DNA from: Opitutia bacterium
Lineage (GTDB): Bacteria > Verrucomicrobiota > Verrucomicrobiae > Opitutales > Opitutaceae
DNA length: 32,065 nt
Direction: 5' to 3'
Assembly (NCBI GenBank): GCA_947442255.1
Contig: CANEVO010000044.1
Span: forward strand, 1-32,065
In this document: positions 7,081 through 15,800 of the stretch, piece by piece
Numbering within the stretch: the stretch's first letter is position 1
Layout of the letters: the number at the start of each line of letters is the position of its first letter
Program-made: the position numbers and the translations under genes
The notes under the pieces: model-generated
Told to the model about the DNA's origin: nothing
Database searches by the model: none
What the model saw: the letters and a program-made list of their open reading frames with translations, nothing else

Positions 7081-8304
7081 TCATTTCTCACGCTTGTCGG
7101 CAGGTGGTGGCGAGGGCTGAGAGATCTCATCATTTTCACGAACTTCCAAGAGCGTAAAAGGATAGCGCAGGTTCCGGTCGGTGGAGGTTCCAGGGGCGTT
7201 TTGGCGGCCGTTGGAAACGGCGGGATTAGGACTGTTCGGCGGAACGGGATTGCGCTGATTCTGTGCCGCGGTGGCATTCCGCGCCGTGGGGGCAGACGTC
7301 TGCGTGCGCTGGGCGGTTGCAGTGGTCTGGACGATGGTGGCGCCGTTGGGCGGCGCGATTACGGCCGCCAGCCGGAATTGGGAACTCCCCTCATGCACGG
7401 TGATCGTAATGCGCAACGCGCTGATCGCCGTTCCAAAGCTCCCCGTGCTACCCGTCGTGCCCGCGATCTGCTGGGCATCGCTGGCATTCCGAAAATACCC
7501 CGGCCCCTGCGTTTGATAGGAACCGGTCCCTTTCAAATAATCGTCCACGTTCTGCTGCCCGATCGGATCGAACTGGCCCAGGGTCGCGAGCGTGTCGGGG
7601 CGGGCGCCGTTGATGTTGGGCCGTTGAAAGTCGAGCAGGGAGACGCTGTCGACGAACCGCCGCCACCATTCGTTCGGCCGCCCTTCTTCGTCGAAGAACA
7701 TTTCCCGCACCTTGTCGATCGCGCTCAGTTCCTGGAAGGAGCGGAGCGAACGGTGCGGCTCCGCGTAGGGGATCGCGCTTTGCTCGTAGCGGGGCCGGAG
7801 CCCGGTGCTGTAGATGTGCTCTTTCTTCATCCAGCCCGCCAGCGCATCGGCCAGCGCCGTGGCATCGTTTTCCGGAATCAGCCAGTTTTTGAAAAGGTTG
7901 GTCAGCATGGCCGCATCCGCCCGCGGCAGGGAAATCCGGCCGCTCTCATCCTCGAACGCCACGTCGACCGTGCGGTCCTCGGTCGGCACGTACGAAGCGA
8001 ACGTGAGCGGGTCGGACCAGCCTTCCGCCGGGCTGTGCAGGCCGTTGCCGACCCGCCGGAATTCCTCAAGCACCGCGAGCGTCACCTCCAACGCGGAATA
8101 TGCCTCCATGCGCAACCGGCGCGCCACGGCAGCGCGCTGCTCGACCAAGAGGTCGTTGGTCGCCTTGTCCATGAAGACGACCAGCGCCGTCACGGCAAAG
8201 ATCAGCGTCACCATTACGACCACGAGCACCGACCCCTTCCTGCCAACCTGACGATGGCCGAATTGGCGGGGCCGGGGACGAAGTGCTGGGAGCGGCGCGT
8301 TCAT
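7081..8304 (-). CDS. gspK: Type II secretion minor pseudopilin GspK
   Basis: This 407-residue protein has a basic leader and prepilin-like site RKG-SVLVVVMVTLIFAVTALVV. The usual Glu at +5 is absent, which is normal for GspK, the tip subunit. The body fits GspK: a long alpha domain including DESGRISLPRADAAMLTNL and a helix-hairpin stretch (SAIDKVREMFFD, DFQRPNINGARPDTLATLG). The C-terminal ~110 residues are Pro/Asn/Thr/Gln-rich and low in complexity, an extension not needed for the fold. It starts 3 bases after gspJ ends, consistent with the usual G-H-I-J-K order and co-translation. Processing by a prepilin peptidase encoded elsewhere is expected. Confidence 0.85.
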   Translation of the reverse strand: MNAPLPALRPRPRQFGHRQVGRKGSVLVVVMVTLIFAVTALVVFMDKATNDLLVEQRAAVARRLRMEAYSALEVTLAVLEEFRRVGNGLHSPAEGWSDPLTFASYVPTEDRTVDVAFEDESGRISLPRADAAMLTNLFKNWLIPENDATALADALAGWMKKEHIYSTGLRPRYEQSAIPYAEPHRSLRSFQELSAIDKVREMFFDEEGRPNEWWRRFVDSVSLLDFQRPNINGARPDTLATLGQFDPIGQQNVDDYLKGTGSYQTQGPGYFRNASDAQQIAGTTGSTGSFGTAISALRITITVHEGSSQFRLAAVIAPPNGATIVQTTATAQRTQTSAPTARNATAAQNQRNPVPPNSPNPAVSNGRQNAPGTSTDRNLRYPFTLLEVRENDEISQPSPPPADKREK

Positions 8305-8307
8305 GGT

Positions 8308-9051
8308 TCAGAACGCCGGCAGCGCAAGGCTCGGACTGGGCAGCGTGATGGCCGTTTCCCGGGTCAATTTTCCATAGGTGAACGTAAACCGCAGCCGCTG
8401 GGGGGTCGTCGGCTGGCCCTGCGAATCGAGTTTCAGCGTTGTCTCGGTGCTCCAGCGACTGGTCGTGGCATCGTAGTAATCATAGCCGACGCCCGTGACC
8501 AGTGGGGTGACGACGCTTTCGCGCGGCGGATCCGTGTCGAAATTCTTCTCGAGCCGTGAATGCCAGAGGAGAACGAGCCCCTCGTTGGGACGGACCTGGA
8601 TCGAGCACACGACTTCCGGCAGCGGCCGCTCCGGCCACTGAAACAAGCGGCTGCCGGCCGGCAGGTCGAACGTCAGGAGTTTTTCCGCGGAGGCATTCTG
8701 GGGCCGGATCTCCTCCAGCGTGATTGGGGTCGTGCTGGCGGAGGCGGCCGGTGGCAGCACGGCACCGCGTAATTCGTTCTCGAGAAACCGGCTGACGGCG
8801 CGCACGTGCTGATCGAAGAGCCGGCGATCGGCATTGCGGCCCCAGAGTTCGCCCATCGAAAAAACGAAGAGATTGAGCGCCACCAACACCAGCGAGACGA
8901 GGGCAAGCGCGAGGAGAATCTCGATGAGCGTGAACGCGGACCGGCGTTTCACCCGCAACCGCCGTGGCGTGGCGGCCACCGGGCGCCGCCCAGCCGGGTC
9001 GTCACCCTGGCCCAGCGCACGTAAATTTGTCTGGGCGCGGCCGGCACTCAT
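8308..9051 (-). CDS. gspJ: Type II secretion minor pseudopilin GspJ
   Basis: The 247-residue product has a 38-residue Arg-rich leader followed by the prepilin motif RRSA-FTLIEILLALALVSLVLVAL with Glu at +5. The residue before the cleavage site is Ala instead of the usual Gly. After the helix comes a ~180-residue beta-rich domain (CSIQVRPNEGLVLLWHSRLE, GVGYDYYDATTSRWSTE) consistent in length and position with GspJ. The ATG overlaps the gspI stop as ATGA. The long leader is shared by several pseudopilins here, so the annotated start could lie too far upstream, but no good in-frame ATG lies closer to the motif. Confidence 0.82.
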   Translation of the reverse strand: MSAGRAQTNLRALGQGDDPAGRRPVAATPRRLRVKRRSAFTLIEILLALALVSLVLVALNLFVFSMGELWGRNADRRLFDQHVRAVSRFLENELRGAVLPPAASASTTPITLEEIRPQNASAEKLLTFDLPAGSRLFQWPERPLPEVVCSIQVRPNEGLVLLWHSRLEKNFDTDPPRESVVTPLVTGVGYDYYDATTSRWSTETTLKLDSQGQPTTPQRLRFTFTYGKLTRETAITLPSPSLALPAF

Positions 9052-9578
9052 ATTTTTTTCTGCTGCAATTCGGTGATACGGGTCCGCACTTCCTGCCGCA
9101 GCTTGTCCCGCTCGGCCGGATCGACCGACCAGGTGGGACGCAGGAGCGTGAAGGTTTGCGCAACCCGGTCCGGCTCCGGGCGGTTGGGATCCGATACCTC
9201 ACACTTGAAGATCACGGTGAATACATCGGGCATCATCGTGGAGGTGATTTCGACGCTCCACTGCGCCCGGCGCCCGCCCGCCGTCTCGAACTCTCCCCCC
9301 TTCTCCAGTTTCAAGCGATCCGGCTCCGCGAGCACCAACTGCCGGGCAAAAGCGATGTCTTCCCCAACCACGGATTGGCGGGAAACAGCCTCGTAGCTGC
9401 TCAGGATATTCAAATACGCGGAGCCGAGTACGATCGCCGTCAGCGCAAAAATGGCCAGGGCGACGAGGACTTCGAGCAAGGTGAAGCCCCTTGGGGCGGG
9501 GGGGCGGGGCAAAGCCCCGCCCGCAGCCTGAGGGCCCCGCCGAAAATCCGCCCGGGAAACGAAAGGGACGAAACGCAT
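9048..9578 (-). CDS. gspI: Type II secretion minor pseudopilin GspI
   Basis: I use the ATG at 9578, immediately after the gspH stop (TGACATG), instead of an upstream in-frame start that would add 42 Arg/Ser-rich residues lying over gspH. The resulting 176-residue protein begins MRFVPFVSRADF and carries the prepilin site PRG-FTLLEVLVALAIFALTAIVLG, with Gly at -1 and Glu at +5. A compact C-terminal domain follows (AQWSVEITSTMMPDVFTVIF). Its position between gspH and gspJ and the short globular part fit GspI. The stop overlaps the gspJ start by four bases. Confidence 0.83.
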   Translation of the reverse strand: MRFVPFVSRADFRRGPQAAGGALPRPPAPRGFTLLEVLVALAIFALTAIVLGSAYLNILSSYEAVSRQSVVGEDIAFARQLVLAEPDRLKLEKGGEFETAGGRRAQWSVEITSTMMPDVFTVIFKCEVSDPNRPEPDRVAQTFTLLRPTWSVDPAERDKLRQEVRTRITELQQKKI

Positions 9579-9579
9579 G

Positions 9580-10206
9580 TCAGATTCGCGGCGCGTTAGG
9601 ATCGGGCGGGGTGAGGACCGCCGCGCAAGTCCACGGGTCGATCGCGATCGCCTGGATCGCGCCCCGCTGTACAATTTGGAGCCGGAATGAAGTGCACGTC
9701 CCATCCGGATAGAACGTCACGAATTTCGCCGTCTGCGTCTCGATCATCACGCCCGCCACCAAGATGACATTGCCGCCCTTCTGTGTGGTGAGAAAATCCA
9801 CCGCGAGTTCGCCATCGGCACCGGTGACGGGCACCGGGAACCGCCTGGTCTCGCCCCCGTCGGTCAGGACAAAGGCCGTGCCTTCTTCCCGATCGTTGAT
9901 GAAGCGCAACTGGACCTCGTGTTCGTGTTGCAACGCGGCCTTGCGCGCCGCTTGCACGGCTTTCCAAAACACTTCATCGACACTCCGCGGCTTATCCGCC
10001 AGCAACTGCGCCGAACCACCGATCAGGATGCCCGCCAGCAAGCCGATGATTGCGAGCGCGAGTAGAATCTCGAGCAGCGTGAAGCCGGCCCGGCCGCCAC
10101 GCCGCCCAGCCGTGAAGGAAAAAAAGGGGGCGGATGACAAAGGCACGATGCTGGGACCACCAACGCCCGCGAAATTTTGCGGACCTCGGTCCTGCCGCCG
10201 GATCAC
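9580..10206 (-). CDS. gspH: Type II secretion pseudopilin GspH
   Basis: The prepilin motif GRAG-FTLLEILLALAIIGLLAGILIG is unambiguous, followed by a ~150-residue domain with the GspH/FimT feel (AARKAALQHEHEVQLRFIND, KFVTFYPDGTCTSFRL). The frame is open far upstream into gspG, so the start must be chosen. I give the GTG at 10206, which overlaps the gspG stop as GTGA and yields 208 residues with a 41-residue leader. A second GTG at 10146, with GGTGG about ten bases before it, would give a shorter and more usual leader. No ATG is available in this interval. The gene lies between gspG and gspI in a tight operon. Confidence 0.82.
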   Translation of the reverse strand: MIRRQDRGPQNFAGVGGPSIVPLSSAPFFSFTAGRRGGRAGFTLLEILLALAIIGLLAGILIGGSAQLLADKPRSVDEVFWKAVQAARKAALQHEHEVQLRFINDREEGTAFVLTDGGETRRFPVPVTGADGELAVDFLTTQKGGNVILVAGVMIETQTAKFVTFYPDGTCTSFRLQIVQRGAIQAIAIDPWTCAAVLTPPDPNAPRI

Positions 10207-10709
10207 TTGTTCGTCGGGCCGCTCTCCCAATTGCCGATGTCGTCGTCGGTCCCGCTTTGATGATCCGGCCCTTTGGACCAAATATCGAAGCTGCCCTTGT
10301 TGTGCTTGCCGGGATAATCGTATTGGTAGGGATCGCCCCACGGATCGGTCGGAACTTTATCGCCTTCGATATAAGGCCCCGCCCACCGTTCACCCCGTTG
10401 GGACGGCCGTGCGATCAGCGCCTGCAGGCCGTCCGAGCTACTCGGGTAGTCGCCCATGGCGATCTTGTAGGCGTTGAGCGGCAATTTTACGCTCGTCCGC
10501 ACGAAGAGATCGGCGGTCTGGATTTTCGCGCTGTCGTAGATGCCGCCGATTTTGCTGATCGCGAGCCCGGCCACGAGGCCGATGATCGCGAGTACGACAA
10601 GAATTTCGAGCAGCGTGAAGCCGCGCGCCCGGGCCGGGCGGCGGACGAACCCCTCACCGCCACGAGCGGCAAAAGGCGGGGTGGGCGCAGAGGGTGTGGG
10701 AAAAGGCAT
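10203..10709 (-). CDS. gspG: Type II secretion major pseudopilin GspG
   Basis: A 168-residue protein with a ~29-residue leader and the class III prepilin site RARG-FTLLEILVVLAIIGLVAGLA. The rest is classic GspG: KIQTADLFVRTSVKLPLNAYKI, the DYPSSSDGLQALI segment, then TDPWGDPYQYDYPGKHNKG and the calcium-binding loop SKGPDHQSGTDDDIGNW. GspG polymerises into the pseudopilus that drives substrates through the secretin. It is the first canonical pseudopilin gene of the run, and its stop overlaps the gspH GTG. About 110 bases without a gene separate it from the upstream GspG-like membrane protein; no Shine-Dalgarno is obvious before its ATG. Confidence 0.92.
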   Translation of the reverse strand: MPFPTPSAPTPPFAARGGEGFVRRPARARGFTLLEILVVLAIIGLVAGLAISKIGGIYDSAKIQTADLFVRTSVKLPLNAYKIAMGDYPSSSDGLQALIARPSQRGERWAGPYIEGDKVPTDPWGDPYQYDYPGKHNKGSFDIWSKGPDHQSGTDDDIGNWESGPTNK

Positions 10710-10819
10710 GACGGAGGAACGATGTTAAATCTGCCAGCGGGTGTCGAGACGCTCGCACAGCGTGAAGGTTGCAGGAAACCACGATCTTCCACTCCGCCCG
10801 CCACGGAACCGGACTGAAA

Positions 10820-11368
10820 TCAAGGTGCGGGCGGCGGCCAGAACGCATCGTCGCCAGTCGCGAACGTGCGATCGGGCCCCGCGCTGCGAATTTCCATCTG
10901 TGTTCCGCTCAGCTGGTGAAGGCGAAAGGGCGTGCCCCAGCGGTCGCAAAGTTCCCCGCGGGTATTGATCGCGCGGTGACCGCGCGGGATGAACGCGAAT
11001 CCGAGGCGGTTTTCACCGGTCAGCGCCGCGGTGATCTCGGCGTTTTCCCCGACGGGATTGCCCTGCCCCGGGAAGTTTGACTGCCACGCGATCAGGAGCT
11101 CGTCGACGATCTCCAGGTCCCGGCGAATGTTACCGGCCGGGGCATTTAGGTCTGCCGCGATCGGACTCGGGCCATCGCCCGAAGCCGGAAGTGACGATGT
11201 TCCCGCAACCACCGGTTGCGCCACGGGCGAAGCGGGCAGGCGGATCCCCGCCGGCCGGCGTGAATCCGTGGACGTGTCGCCGTGATCCGCGCGCCGCCAA
11301 AGAACCAGCGCGACCAAGCCGAGAAGGCCGACGGCCAGCGAGGGTAGAATCCGGCGGAGCGCAGGCAT
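10820..11368 (-). CDS. Membrane-anchored protein with GspG-like C-terminus
   Basis: The 182-residue product begins with an ordinary N-terminal transmembrane anchor (LPSLAVGLLGLVALVLW), not a prepilin motif. A Ser/Pro/Ala-rich linker (about 30-75) follows, then a helical segment (NIRRDLEIVDELLIAWQSNF) and a C-terminal block that mirrors the adjacent GspG: DRWGTPFRL against DPWGDPYQY, and SAGPDRTFATGDDAFW against SKGPDHQSGTDDDIGNW. So the calcium-loop region of a pseudopilin appears on a protein that cannot be processed as one. It lies between the DUF1501 gene (44 bases) and gspG. It may be an assembly factor, a decoy subunit or a partner of the exported DUF1501/DUF1800 proteins; none of these is demonstrated. 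I know no gene symbol. Confidence 0.72.
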   Translation of the reverse strand: MPALRRILPSLAVGLLGLVALVLWRRADHGDTSTDSRRPAGIRLPASPVAQPVVAGTSSLPASGDGPSPIAADLNAPAGNIRRDLEIVDELLIAWQSNFPGQGNPVGENAEITAALTGENRLGFAFIPRGHRAINTRGELCDRWGTPFRLHQLSGTQMEIRSAGPDRTFATGDDAFWPPPAP

Positions 11369-11412
11369 ACGCGGTGAACGGTCACACCCGTCACATCAGG
11401 CGCGGTCAACGC

Positions 11413-12876
11413 CTACGCCGCCATGAAGCCGAGATCCGGCTTCGCGAAACGGCCGATATTCGGCAGGACCACCGGCAAATCGGTTCCACTGACGCCAAAC
11501 CATTTCGCGAGGGTGGCGCTGTATTCGTCGACGCTAGTGCTTGGAATCCACCGACCGAGCCCCGTGTCGTTGGGCCCGTTGACGGTAAATTCCGGCATGC
11601 GGCCGTAGATCTCACCGCCGCTCACCGCTCCGCCGACAATGAAATGATGGCTGCCCCAGCCGTGATCGGACCCGTCGCCATTGGTGTTGTAGGTGCGGCC
11701 GAAATCGGACGCCGTGAACGTGGTGACTTGGTTATCCGCCCCGATCGCCGCGAGCGCGTTGTAGAAGGCGGTGACCGACTGGCTGACATCACGGAAAAGG
11801 TTCGCATGCGCACCCAAGGCCGAGTTACCCACCGTGACTTGGTTGTCATGAAGATCCCAGCCGCCGATCCGCGCAAAAAAGACCTGCCGCTTCAGCCCGA
11901 GCGTTGTCTGCGCATTAACCAACCGGGCGATCATGTGCAACTGCTGGCTTAGGTTCGTGTTCAGACCAGTGAAATGGGATGCAAACGGACTCGCGCCCGA
12001 GACGGCACCCGAGAGCAGCGCGCTGTTTTGGACCGCGCTGCTGGTGAGGCCGGCAAATGCGGTCTCAAAAAGATTGGCGTTCTGCATGGCCAGCGCGTCG
12101 TTCAGCACGGCGGTCCGAATGCCGTTGACGGACGTACCGGTGCCGCTGCCGCTGAGGGCAATGGCACCGTTGGTGCCGACGGCATATTGCGCGACGTTCC
12201 GACCAACTTGGAAGGAATTCTGGCCGTTCAAGGTGATCGACATCGAAATGCGGCTGTTGGCGTTGAACGCATTGGTGAGATCCGCCAGCCGTCCGCCCCA
12301 CCCCGTTGTGAACGGCTTGTCGGCAATGCTGCTCTGCCATTCGACCTGCTGGTCGTTGTGGGAAAAAAGCTGGAGGGGCCGCATATCGGGACGGGAGGTG
12401 TACTCTGTCTTGGTTAGGGGATACGAAAGCGCGCCAACATTCGCGAGGAGGGCGAGGCGGCCTTGGTCGAACATTCCCTTAAGCCCGCCGTTGATCGAGC
12501 CGTTCGGATTGATGCCGAGCGACGGATGCAAGCCCCACGAACTTCCGTCGTTGGTGCGCGGCTTGATGGGGAGCACGGACGCCTGCGGCAGCGCTAGGCC
12601 ACCACGGGCTTTGGCGTAGGCGCCATACGTCGTCGTATCCGTCGGGATGATGAGGTTGTTCGCATCGTTGCCGCCGGCGAGGAAGAGACAGACGAGAGCC
12701 TTGAAATCGGCCTGCGGCGCCGCCGCCCGGGCCGGTCCCGACGTAGGAGCGGCCACCGCCCCGATCAACCGGAGCTGGGCCAGAGCGGAAAGCAGCCCCG
12801 TCGTGCCGACCGAAGCACAGCACGATCCGAGAAACTTGCGGCGGGAAAGGTCGAGAGCAGAAGTTTTGGAATTCAT
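11413..12876 (-). CDS. DUF1501 protein, Tat-exported
   Basis: The 487-residue protein opens with a twin-arginine signal (LSRRKFLGSCCASVGTTG) and continues with the DUF1501 fold: ALVCLFLAGGNDANNLIIP, the LLANVGALSYPLTK segment, LFSHNDQQVEWQSS, FFARIGGWDLHDNQ, and the metal-site-like stretch TASDFGRTYNTNGDGSDHGWG. DUF1501 is related to the alkaline phosphatase/sulfatase superfamily, but its substrate is unknown. It starts 8 bases after the upstream DUF1800 gene, the usual partner of DUF1501, and the two are almost certainly co-transcribed. Tat export implies folding, and perhaps metal loading, in the cytoplasm before transport. Proximity to a T2SS pseudopilin operon raises the possibility of onward secretion. 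Confidence 0.93.
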   Translation of the reverse strand: MNSKTSALDLSRRKFLGSCCASVGTTGLLSALAQLRLIGAVAAPTSGPARAAAPQADFKALVCLFLAGGNDANNLIIPTDTTTYGAYAKARGGLALPQASVLPIKPRTNDGSSWGLHPSLGINPNGSINGGLKGMFDQGRLALLANVGALSYPLTKTEYTSRPDMRPLQLFSHNDQQVEWQSSIADKPFTTGWGGRLADLTNAFNANSRISMSITLNGQNSFQVGRNVAQYAVGTNGAIALSGSGTGTSVNGIRTAVLNDALAMQNANLFETAFAGLTSSAVQNSALLSGAVSGASPFASHFTGLNTNLSQQLHMIARLVNAQTTLGLKRQVFFARIGGWDLHDNQVTVGNSALGAHANLFRDVSQSVTAFYNALAAIGADNQVTTFTASDFGRTYNTNGDGSDHGWGSHHFIVGGAVSGGEIYGRMPEFTVNGPNDTGLGRWIPSTSVDEYSATLAKWFGVSGTDLPVVLPNIGRFAKPDLGFMAA

Positions 12877-12884
12877 GGCGGCGA

Positions 12885-15800
12885 TTATTTCTGGATGGCG
12901 CCCTGGGGAAGGCTGACCGCAAGGTAAACGGCCGAGCGCACGCGCTCAAGATCGGTGCCCGCGGTGTTATTGGGCAGGGCGGAAATCGCGGCCACCATCC
13001 GATCCGTGACCGCCTTGGGCAGTCCGCCTGCCGCCAGCATCAAATTGACGTGATCCACCAAAGCCACGGGAGTCCGTGCCAGCGCAAGCAGGCTGCCGTC
13101 AAAGACGAAGCCGATGTTTGCCTCATTGGGATTGAACGCGGCCCCCTGGGTGCGGCCATTATAGATCCAGCTCCACAACTGGTTGGGCAGGCTGATTGCG
13201 GTGGTGTCCGTGAGAATCTGATACTCTGGGGCGAAGAGCCCAGCGTTGGCCAGCGCGCCCGGCTGGACATAGTTCGGCTCGTAGAAATTGAAGACGGTGG
13301 GCGCGTGGAGTGCGGTCTGCCCGAGCTGACTTTCGTTCGTCTGCCCGGTGAAGTAGCTGAAACGCTGGTTGTTGGCGCCACCTTTGAACGCACGCAATAA
13401 GGCAGCAGCGCGCAAAAGCGGTTCCCGCAGCTTACCGAAGCTCGCCGTGGCGGCCACGGCAGTGGAACGCACCTCGTAATCCATCAGGATCGCGCGGACC
13501 ACCGCACCAAGGTCACCGCGAATGCCGTTGCCGTTGTTGGCGAACGCTTGGGCGGCCCGGTAAATATAGCCGGGGCTCGGGTTGCTGGTCACCAGCCGCT
13601 GGATCAGTTGCCGAGAAATAAACGGTCCAGTATTCGGATGATTGAACAAGAAGTCCAGCGCATCACCCAGGTCTTTTATTCCGCCTTGGTTCGCGGGCAG
13701 CACGTTGCCACTGAAGAGGGTTTTCACCCCGTCCTCATGAAACGCCGGATACAACCTCATCGGCTGGAACCAATTCGCGGGGGAGCCTGTGAAACTCGGA
13801 TTGGTGTCGGTCGAGGCATAGCCCCAACCGGTGAAAACTTTCGCGAGCTCGGTGATCGTGCTCTGATCGTAGGTCGGGATCGGTACTCCCTGCGCATCGA
13901 GCACCAGTGTCCCGTCGGGCTGCAGCCGGTTAAGGCCAATGGTAAAGAGCTGCAGGACTTCCCGCGCGTAATTTTCGTCGGGCGACGAGAGAACGCCGGT
14001 GCTTGCGTTCAACGTGGCTTTGCGATTGCGTAAACTGCTCAGATAAAAACCCATGACTGGACTGAGTGTCACATCTTCCAGTAGCTGCCGAAAGTTGCCA
14101 AACGCGCGCCGGCCGAGGATGTCGTAATAAGCGGCCATCCCCAGCGGGTTGTTGTACAAACTCGAATTTACGTCGGACACGACGAAGATCTGACTGAGCG
14201 CGAACGCCACGCGCTGTCGCAACTGGTCCGGACCGGTAAGGACATTTTGCCACCAACCGGCCTGGCGGTTTTGATAGGAATACTGCGGTCCGTCGGATGT
14301 GACGGCGGTGAACGTGTTGAAGTCAGCCCGCGTCGCATCAAGCAACGAGGACGCCGGCAACGCCATCTGCGCGGTGATCCAGTTTCCCAGTTCGCTGGCA
14401 GGCCGGCCCACGAGCGCGTCGATGTCGGCCTTGGTGGGACCGAATGTCGCCTGCGTCAGGAAACGCGCGGCGGCGATCGGAGTGAGCGCAGCATCGGCGA
14501 CGGCCGGCGCGGCGGCAGGAGGTATAAAAGCGAGGGAGCCGTTGGATTGGATAAAGGCACCGCGCAATTCGCCGCCGGGGAAGCTGGCGGATTCAACGCT
14601 GACAAAAATGCGTCCGTCTGACAGCGCCTGCACTAAATCAGCGGCAGAAAATGCCCCGCTCGCCTGAAAAATCCACGGCTGCCCGCTCACCTGTCCGTTG
14701 GGCAACCGGACCAGTTCGGTGCCAACTTCGCCGGGGTTGCCGATGCGCACATAGGCGACGGTTTCAGGCGAGCTCAGATTCGAAAACGTGAGCGTGATGA
14801 TCCCAAACGTCCGGTTTGGACTCAGCTGGATTGTTGCCGTGCCATAGGCCGTGGACGTGATCGCGGCTGGGGCGGGCCGCAGCAATGAGACAAAAAGCGT
14901 CCCAGGGTTGTAGAAGATGGTGATCGCCGCCATGCGGTCGATATCGAGCGCATAACCCGGGCCGGAGACGATGGACACGGAAACAACCTTGTTGGTCGCC
15001 GCGCCAGTAGTCTCAGCATTGGCGCTCACCGCAATCCCCGCACTGGTGGCGCCCGCGGGAATCGTGACTGAGCCGGGCAGGCTCACGTAATCAAGTCCCG
15101 CCACCGCCGTGCCCCCCAGATTGTAGTAGACCGTGAGCGGCGAAACGGTCGGGCCCGTCCGCGTGACTGAAAACACAGCCGGAGCGGCGCCCCGATTGGT
15201 GTCAGTGCTGGCTTTCGTAGCCACAACTTTGACCGCCGCGAGATTCTCGGGCGTAAGGTCATAGACCTCGATTAGGGCGATGCCAGTCGTGCCGCCGACT
15301 CCGCTGACCTGGATCGTGTAGTTTCTCCCGGGGGCAAGGTCGGCGATCAACGCCGAATCCTTCGAACGCTCGCCAAACGGAAACGCTCCCGCTCGGTCAA
15401 AAGCTGCTAACAACGCCGGTATGTTTTCCGTGCCCCAATCATTGTTGGATGCGATTTGGACGTTGCTGCTATCGATAATCGCAATCGTTGGATCCAGCAG
15501 CGCGGAAAGGCTTGGAGCCAAGGCTTGCAACGTGGGGCCCGCCGCGCGCACGAGAAGCTTACGGATACCACTGCCGGGAGCGATCGCGACCCCCGAGATC
15601 AGGATCCCACCACCGGTGCCCACTACGGCGCGGGTGGAGAGATTCATCAGGCGTGACTGGCCGGTAACGTCATAGACCTCGAGCAGGATCATGCCCGCCT
15701 GCGTTGTCCCCACACCGGTCACCTGAGCCGTGTAAGCACCCGGCCCGAGCGTGGCGAGCAGGGCGGCGTCACGCGAACCAGTGCTTAAAGCGAAAGCGCC

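Noticed and set aside
10194..10210. Frameshift between gspG and gspH because the gspH frame stays open far into gspG
   Set aside because: Both genes have complete motifs and a GTGA start/stop overlap explains the junction; the upstream extension is an Arg/Gln-rich shadow.
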